DNA of 16,034 bases from the NCBI GenBank assembly GCA_001794205.1, contig MGJJ01000030.1, positions 1-16,034 on the forward strand, in the 5' to 3' direction. Of the stretch, positions 12,569 to 16,034 are shown one piece after another. Position 1 is the first letter of the stretch. Each line of letters begins with the position of its first letter. This DNA comes from Candidatus Yanofskybacteria bacterium RIFCSPHIGHO2_01_FULL_44_22. GTDB lineage: Bacteria; Patescibacteriota; Minisyncoccia; 2-02-FULL-40-12; GWA2-44-9. Under the pieces are notes generated by a model, which was not told where the DNA came from, made no database searches, and saw nothing but the letters and a program-made list of their open reading frames with translations. A program made the position numbers and the translations under genes.

Positions 12569-13045
12569 ATGCAATTAAACCAGTTAAAACCTAATACGCC
12601 TCGCAAAAATAATAAACGAGTCGGCCGCGGGGGCAAACGGGGGACTTATTCCGGAAAAGGAAGCAAGGGCCAGAAATCCAGAGCCGGCGCAGGGGTAAAA
12701 CCAGGTTTCAGGGGCGGCGATAACCGGCTCTGGCAGCTTTTTCCCAAACAAAGGGGAGCTTCCAAAAAACCGGGTAATTCACGGCCCCATTTTAAACATC
12801 GATTTTTCCGCGTAAAGAGCGTCAAACCGGCGATTGTTAATTTGAATTTATTTAATACTTTTAACGACGGTGACACGGTTAACCCCAAAATTCTTTTGGA
12901 AAAAGGGCTGGTTGATAGTATCAAAAACGGCGTTAAGGTGCTTGGCGGCGAAGAGCTTAAAAAGAAACTGGAATTCGGGGGGTTTGTTTTTTCTGCATCG
13001 GCGAAAGAAAAAATATTAAAAGCGGGAGGAAAAATAGAATCTTAA
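12569..13045 (+). CDS. rplO: 50S ribosomal protein L15
   Basis: L15 is a late-assembly large-subunit protein. The product has 158 residues, slightly longer than the usual 145-150. The N-terminal Gly/Arg/Lys-rich extended region is typical: MQLNQLKPNTPRKNNKRVGR, GTYSGKGSKGQKSRAGAGVK, PGFRGGDNRLWQLFPKQRG. The globular C-terminal part contains VNLNLFNTFNDGDTVNPKIL, GVKVLGGEELKKKLEF and SASAKEKILKAGGKIE. It starts one base after rpsE. A 92-nt repeat-bearing gap separates it from secY. Confidence 0.97.
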   Translation: MQLNQLKPNTPRKNNKRVGRGGKRGTYSGKGSKGQKSRAGAGVKPGFRGGDNRLWQLFPKQRGASKKPGNSRPHFKHRFFRVKSVKPAIVNLNLFNTFNDGDTVNPKILLEKGLVDSIKNGVKVLGGEELKKKLEFGGFVFSASAKEKILKAGGKIES

Positions 13046-13137
13046 CGACGCGAATATATTATTAGTGCGCATTATTCGTAAGTGTATCTAACCATTATTT
13101 GTAAATTAGAGTGGATTCGTAAATTGGGGTTGCTATT
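13046..13137 (+). repeat. ATTCGTAA-word repeat gap before secY
   Basis: The gap holds ATTATTAGTGCGCATTATTC then GTAAGTG, a decayed copy TTTGTAAATTAGAG, and finally ATTCGTAAATTGGGGT (13115-13130), which is identical to 8042-8057 before rplP. In both cases the 16-mer lies just upstream of a start codon (7 nt before secY, 18 nt before rplP). No sigma70 promoter is evident. Confidence 0.65.
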
Positions 13138-14397
13138 ATGAATAAGATACTTCAAATTTTCAGAAGGCCGGATTTAAGAAACAAAGTTCTATTTGTTTTA
13201 GCTCTTTTGGTTGTTTTTCGCGTTGTATCCAACATTCCCATACCGGCGGTGGACACTTCCCGGTTGAAGGATTTTTTCGCCCAGAATCAATTTTTTGGTC
13301 TGGTCAGTTCTTTTACCGGCGGTTCTTTGTCAACCCTGTCTTTGGGCATGCTCGGTCTCGGCCCTTATATTACCGGTTCCATTATAATGCAGCTTTTGAC
13401 AATGATTTTTCCCTCATTGGAGCAGATGTACAAGTATGAAGGCGAAGCGGGTCGGATGAAATTCAACCAATATTCCCGCCTGTTGACCGTTCCTTTGGCG
13501 GCCTTGCAGGGGTACAGCTTTTTGGTTTTGCTGGCTCGGCAGAACATTATCGGCCAGCTTAGCCCGCTGGACTGGGTTGCCGCTTTAGCGGCCGTTATTG
13601 CCGGGAGTGTTTTTCTGATGTGGATAGGCGAGCTTATTTCTGAAAAAAACATCGGCAACGGCGTGTCTTTACTGATTTTAGCCGGCATTGTCGCCCGTTT
13701 TCCGGCTTCGGTTCAACAGACTGTTTTTGCTTATGACCCGAGCCAGCTTTTCGCTTATGTCGGTTTCGCGATTGTGGCGCTGGCTGTCATCGTCGGAGTC
13801 ATATTTATTTCCGAAGCTCAGAGAAATATCCCCATAAATTACGCGAGACGAGTCAGGGGCTTCAAGGTTTATGGCGGAGTATCCACTTATCTTCCCATGA
13901 GAGTAAACAACGCTGGAGTGATTCCGATTATTTTTGCCTTGTCTCTTTTGCTTTTCCCCGGCATGTTGGCCAACTTTTTTGCCGGTTCAAACATCGCTTT
14001 TGTTTCCAACCTGGCCGGATTCATCAATGGTATTATTCAATCCCAGCTTTGGTACGCGATTTTTTACTTTGTTCTTGTCGTCCTTTTCACTTATTTTTAT
14101 ACCGCCGTTACTTTTGACCCTAAATCAATCTCGGAGAATATCCAAAAACAGGGAGGATACATTCCGGGCATCAGGCCGGGACCGATGACGGCGCAATTTT
14201 TGAATCACCTGTTGAATCGGGTGACTCTGGTGGGCGCGTTGTTTCTGGGCCTGGTTGCCATTCTTCCCAATCTGGTTCAGGGCGCAACCGGCATCTCGGC
14301 TTTTACCGTCGGGGGCACTTCTATTTTAATCGTGGTGTCGGTGGCGCTGGAGATTATGAAGCAGGTGGACGCCCAGCTCTCCATGTATGAGTATTAA
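13138..14397 (+). CDS. secY: Preprotein translocase channel subunit SecY
   Basis: SecY is the membrane channel for protein export and membrane insertion, working with SecE, SecG and SecA. The product has 419 residues, slightly shorter than E. coli (443). About ten hydrophobic segments are visible. TM1 is at about 16-36 (KVLFVLALLVVFRVVSNIPI). The plug/TM2 region has LSLGMLGLGPYITGSIIMQL, and TM4-TM5 lie around 142-220. The C5 cytosolic loop includes TAVTFDPKSISENIQKQGGY and PGIRPGP (about 320-350), followed by the last two TMs and the tail QVDAQLSMYEY. The start ATG matches the family N-terminus (short cytosolic helix then RNKVLF). The gene closes the ribosomal protein block and is followed by an intrinsic terminator. 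Confidence 0.98.
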   Translation: MNKILQIFRRPDLRNKVLFVLALLVVFRVVSNIPIPAVDTSRLKDFFAQNQFFGLVSSFTGGSLSTLSLGMLGLGPYITGSIIMQLLTMIFPSLEQMYKYEGEAGRMKFNQYSRLLTVPLAALQGYSFLVLLARQNIIGQLSPLDWVAALAAVIAGSVFLMWIGELISEKNIGNGVSLLILAGIVARFPASVQQTVFAYDPSQLFAYVGFAIVALAVIVGVIFISEAQRNIPINYARRVRGFKVYGGVSTYLPMRVNNAGVIPIIFALSLLLFPGMLANFFAGSNIAFVSNLAGFINGIIQSQLWYAIFYFVLVVLFTYFYTAVTFDPKSISENIQKQGGYIPGIRPGPMTAQFLNHLLNRVTLVGALFLGLVAILPNLVQGATGISAFTVGGTSILIVVSVALEIMKQVDAQLSMYEY

Positions 14398-14426
14398 AAC
14401 GTAAGAATATAGCGCATTTTTTCATG

Positions 14427-14448
14427 GCGAGCGCGTGCCCGCTTTTTT
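14427..14448 (+). terminator. Intrinsic terminator after secY
   Basis: GCGAGC (14427-14432) pairs with GCCCGC (14437-14442) around a GCGT loop with one A/C mismatch, followed by six T (14443-14448). It lies 30 nt after the secY stop and would separate the ribosomal-protein/secY transcript from the adk-like gene. The stem is short, so termination may be partial. Confidence 0.65.
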
Positions 14449-14478
14449 GTTTATCGTTTTACTCCCCACTCGCTAAAA

Positions 14479-14487
14479 TGATATTAT
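14479..14487 (+). promoter_or_regulatory. Extended -10 promoter element before the adk-like gene
   Basis: TGATATTAT contains the TGn extension plus the hexamer TATTAT (14482-14487, one base off consensus). No good -35 is seen 16-18 nt upstream. Transcription would start near 14494, within a few bases of the ATG at 14497, giving an almost leaderless mRNA. The preceding terminator makes a promoter here plausible. Confidence 0.45.
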
Positions 14488-14496
14488 AGAAAAGAT

Positions 14497-15177
14497 ATGG
14501 CAGATACAAAAAAGATAATTATTCTCGTTGGGCCGCCGGGGTCGGGGAAGGGGACGCAGGCGGAGATGTTAGCCGACAAATTCGGGTTGTTTAATTTTGA
14601 GACCTCCAAAATTATTGAAGAAAAATTTAAGAATGCCGACCCTTCGGACGAAGTTATAGCAACAGAAAAAGAAAATTGGAAATTGGGGAAATTGGTTACA
14701 CCCGAATTGGTTTTTGAATGGATAATAGATAGGGTTAAGGAATTGGCCAGTGAAGGCAAGGGTATTGTTTTTAGCGGTTCTCCGCGCACGCTTTTTGAGG
14801 TTGAAAATGAACTGCCTATTTTTGAAGAATTATACGGCAGAGAGAATATCAGAGCGGTGAACATAAAACTCACCGAAGGGGAATCGGTAAAAAGAAACAG
14901 CAAGAGAAGAATTTGCGAGAAAAACCGGCATCCCATCCCCAATTTTTCGGAGTTTGAAAATATTACCAAGTGTCCGAAGGACGACAGTCCGGTAATCACC
15001 CGCCTTTTGGATAATGCGGAAACAATCAAAATAAGATATCAAACTTATCTTAAAGAAACCGAGCCGGTGCCGGCATTTTTACGGGAAAAGGGCTATAACG
15101 TTTTAGAAATCAACGGCGAACAATCAATTGAAAAAGTATTTGAAGACATACTAAAGCAGTTAGACTATGGTCAATAG
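14497..15177 (+). CDS. adk: Adenylate-kinase-like nucleoside monophosphate kinase (divergent NMP pocket)
   Basis: The family transfers phosphate from ATP to AMP or another NMP in the cytosol. The product has 226 residues, near the usual 215. The P-loop GPPGSGKGT (12-20) is perfect, and KLVTPELVFEWIIDRV (65-80) matches the CORE/NMP region. GSPRT (94-98) keeps the NMP-binding Arg97. Lid arginines are R137/R138, R169 and R180. The lid has C140, H145, C159 and D162, an incomplete or altered zinc set. Several AMP-contact residues differ from E. coli Adk: the TGDxLR motif is TSKIIE (36-41), so R36 is Glu41, and Q92 is Glu101. Position between secY and map is the canonical adk position. Substrate preference may be changed, so the symbol is positional. 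The last codons lie inside a TAGACTAT/ATAGTCTA hairpin repeat. Confidence 0.85.
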   Translation: MADTKKIIILVGPPGSGKGTQAEMLADKFGLFNFETSKIIEEKFKNADPSDEVIATEKENWKLGKLVTPELVFEWIIDRVKELASEGKGIVFSGSPRTLFEVENELPIFEELYGRENIRAVNIKLTEGESVKRNSKRRICEKNRHPIPNFSEFENITKCPKDDSPVITRLLDNAETIKIRYQTYLKETEPVPAFLREKGYNVLEINGEQSIEKVFEDILKQLDYGQ

Positions 15178-15181
15178 TCTA
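15161..15181 (+). repeat. Perfect 8-bp hairpin spanning the adk stop codon
   Basis: TAGACTAT (15161-15168) pairs with ATAGTCTA (15174-15181) around GGTCA. The repeat encodes the final residues DYGQ and the TAG stop. It includes ATGGTCAATA (15167-15176), identical to a 10-mer in the rplV and rpsC leaders. ATGGTCAA recurs at the map start codon (15201-15208). Confidence 0.65.
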
Positions 15182-15200
15182 TAAACGATAGTCAATTTGA

Positions 15201-15956
15201 ATGGTCAACACAAAAACCAATAAGGAGATTCAAATTATGCGAGAGGGGGGCAGGATGCTGGCGGAAATGCTGAAAAGATTGGCGGAAGAGGCAAGGCCGG
15301 GGATTGCCACCAAGGATTTGGAAAAGCTCGCCCGCGAGCTTATTTCGTCTTATGGCGTAAAGCCGTCTTTTTTAGGTCTTGGCGGTTATCCGGCTGTTCT
15401 TTGCGCTTCGGTCAACGATGAAATCGTCCACGCCGTTCCGTCCGGCAGGAAATTAAAAGAAGGTGATTTATTCAAACTTGATTTTGGAATTATCCATAAA
15501 GGTTTTCATGCCGATTCGGCTCTTACAATTTTAATTCCGGGCGGCAAAGAGTCGGATAACGCTCTTAAAGAAAAATTAATAAATGTGACGAGAGAATCGT
15601 TGCGAATCGGGATTTCAAAAGCCAAGGCGAGAAATACTTTGGGCGATATCGGTTCGGCTATTCAGAAATATGTTGAAGCGAACGGATTCAATGTGGTCAG
15701 GGATTTAGTCGGCCACGGCATCGGCCGGGAGCTTCATGAGGAACCTCAAGTTTTAAACTACGGCCAGGCCGGTTCCGGTCTTGAACTTAAGGCGGGTATG
15801 GTTTTAGCGATAGAGCCGATGGTGGTAACCGGCGGCTGGAAAATCAAAGACGGCAAAGACGGTTTCGGTTTTCTCACCAAAGACGGCGGTTTGGCCGCGC
15901 ACTTTGAGCATACGGTAGTAATAACTCAAGACGGGCCGAAAGTGTTAACTGAATAA
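15201..15956 (+). CDS. map: Methionine aminopeptidase, type I
   Basis: Map removes the initiator methionine from nascent proteins whose second residue is small. The product has 251 residues, standard for the short type I bacterial form, with no zinc-finger N-terminal extension. All five metal ligands are present: D94 and D105 (KLDFG, FHADSALT), H172 (GHGIGRELHEEP), E205 (LAIEPMV) and E236 (HFEHTVVIT). The substrate-pocket histidines H77 (VNDEIVHAVP) and H179 are also kept. The start at 15201 puts 12 residues before MREGG, as in the family; a later ATG at 15238 would cut into the first helix. It follows adk by 23 nt of repeat-derived sequence with no Shine-Dalgarno. infA often follows map in bacteria but is not reached here. 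Confidence 0.97.
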   Translation: MVNTKTNKEIQIMREGGRMLAEMLKRLAEEARPGIATKDLEKLARELISSYGVKPSFLGLGGYPAVLCASVNDEIVHAVPSGRKLKEGDLFKLDFGIIHKGFHADSALTILIPGGKESDNALKEKLINVTRESLRIGISKAKARNTLGDIGSAIQKYVEANGFNVVRDLVGHGIGRELHEEPQVLNYGQAGSGLELKAGMVLAIEPMVVTGGWKIKDGKDGFGFLTKDGGLAAHFEHTVVITQDGPKVLTE

Positions 15957-16034
15957 CTCGCTCGGTCAGTCCCATATTTCAGCCCATTTCTATTTTCCCA
16001 TGCTTCGAATCACAATATAATTTAACGAGTCCCA
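15957..16034 (+). other. Non-coding end of window downstream of map
   Basis: No gene start or clear terminator hairpin is seen in these 78 bases. A TATAAT hexamer (16016-16021) could be the -10 of a promoter for the next gene. The best spaced -35 candidate (TTTTCC, 15993-15998, 17-nt spacer) is weak, so this is only a possibility. Confidence 0.3.

Noticed and set aside
1520..13137. CRISPR array or insertion sequence as explanation of the repeats
   Set aside because: The repeats are short, degenerate and separated by whole genes. There is no regular spacer pattern, no transposase and no target-site duplication.
13934..14188. Plus-strand 84-codon frame inside secY
   Set aside because: It overlaps the secY coding sequence in another frame, and its hydrophobic composition reflects the membrane-protein codons beneath it.
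16016..16021. Confident promoter for the gene after map
   Set aside because: TATAAT is present but the properly spaced -35 region is poor and the downstream gene is outside the window, so it is only mentioned as possible.

Overview
The window is a translation and secretion gene cluster, entirely on the + strand. It contains the 3' end of the str operon (fusA, tuf) followed by a fused S10-spc-type ribosomal protein cluster (rpsJ to rplO), secY, an adenylate-kinase-like gene and map. Gene order is the ordinary bacterial one. Several traits point to Candidate Phyla Radiation / Patescibacteria, most likely a Parcubacteria-like lineage. rpmD (L30) is absent between rpsE and rplO. Almost no start codon has a Shine-Dalgarno sequence. 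S19, L22, L23 and S5 carry extra tails. The kinase is divergent, and a small Phd/YefM-like protein sits between fusA and tuf. The lineage is an inference from these traits; no 16S gene is present. The standard stop code fits, because no gene contains an in-frame TGA.

Layout: fusA lacks its 5' end (2-1519). A hairpin-rich gap follows, then a small unrecognised gene (1603-1887). A well-formed sigma70-type promoter (1894-1922) and a folded leader precede tuf (2036-3238). A perfect 36-nt palindrome separates tuf from rpsJ. A 243-nt non-coding stretch with nested hairpins separates rpsJ from rplC. From rplC to rplO come L3, L4, L23, L2, S19, L22, S3, L16, L29, S17, L14, L24, L5, S14, S8, L6, L18, S5 and L15. 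Three junctions have a single base between stop and start (TAATATG). secY ends in an intrinsic terminator (14427-14448). An extended -10 element then lies just before the adk-like gene, which is followed by map. The last 78 bases are non-coding.

How the genes work together: EF-G and EF-Tu drive elongation, the ribosomal proteins build both subunits, SecY forms the membrane exit channel for nascent proteins, and Map removes the initiator methionine.

The most unusual material lies in the gaps. Short degenerate word families recur there, and some copies run into the ends of genes. One family is built on ATTCGTAAATTAG and its complement, one on GGCTAATGG / ATGGTCAATA, and one on GTCAAAA heptamers. 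The clearest case is an exact 32-nt direct repeat ending in the start codons of both rplV and rpsC. The structured rplC leader and the perfect inverted repeats after tuf and before rplX are the other main candidates for undescribed elements.
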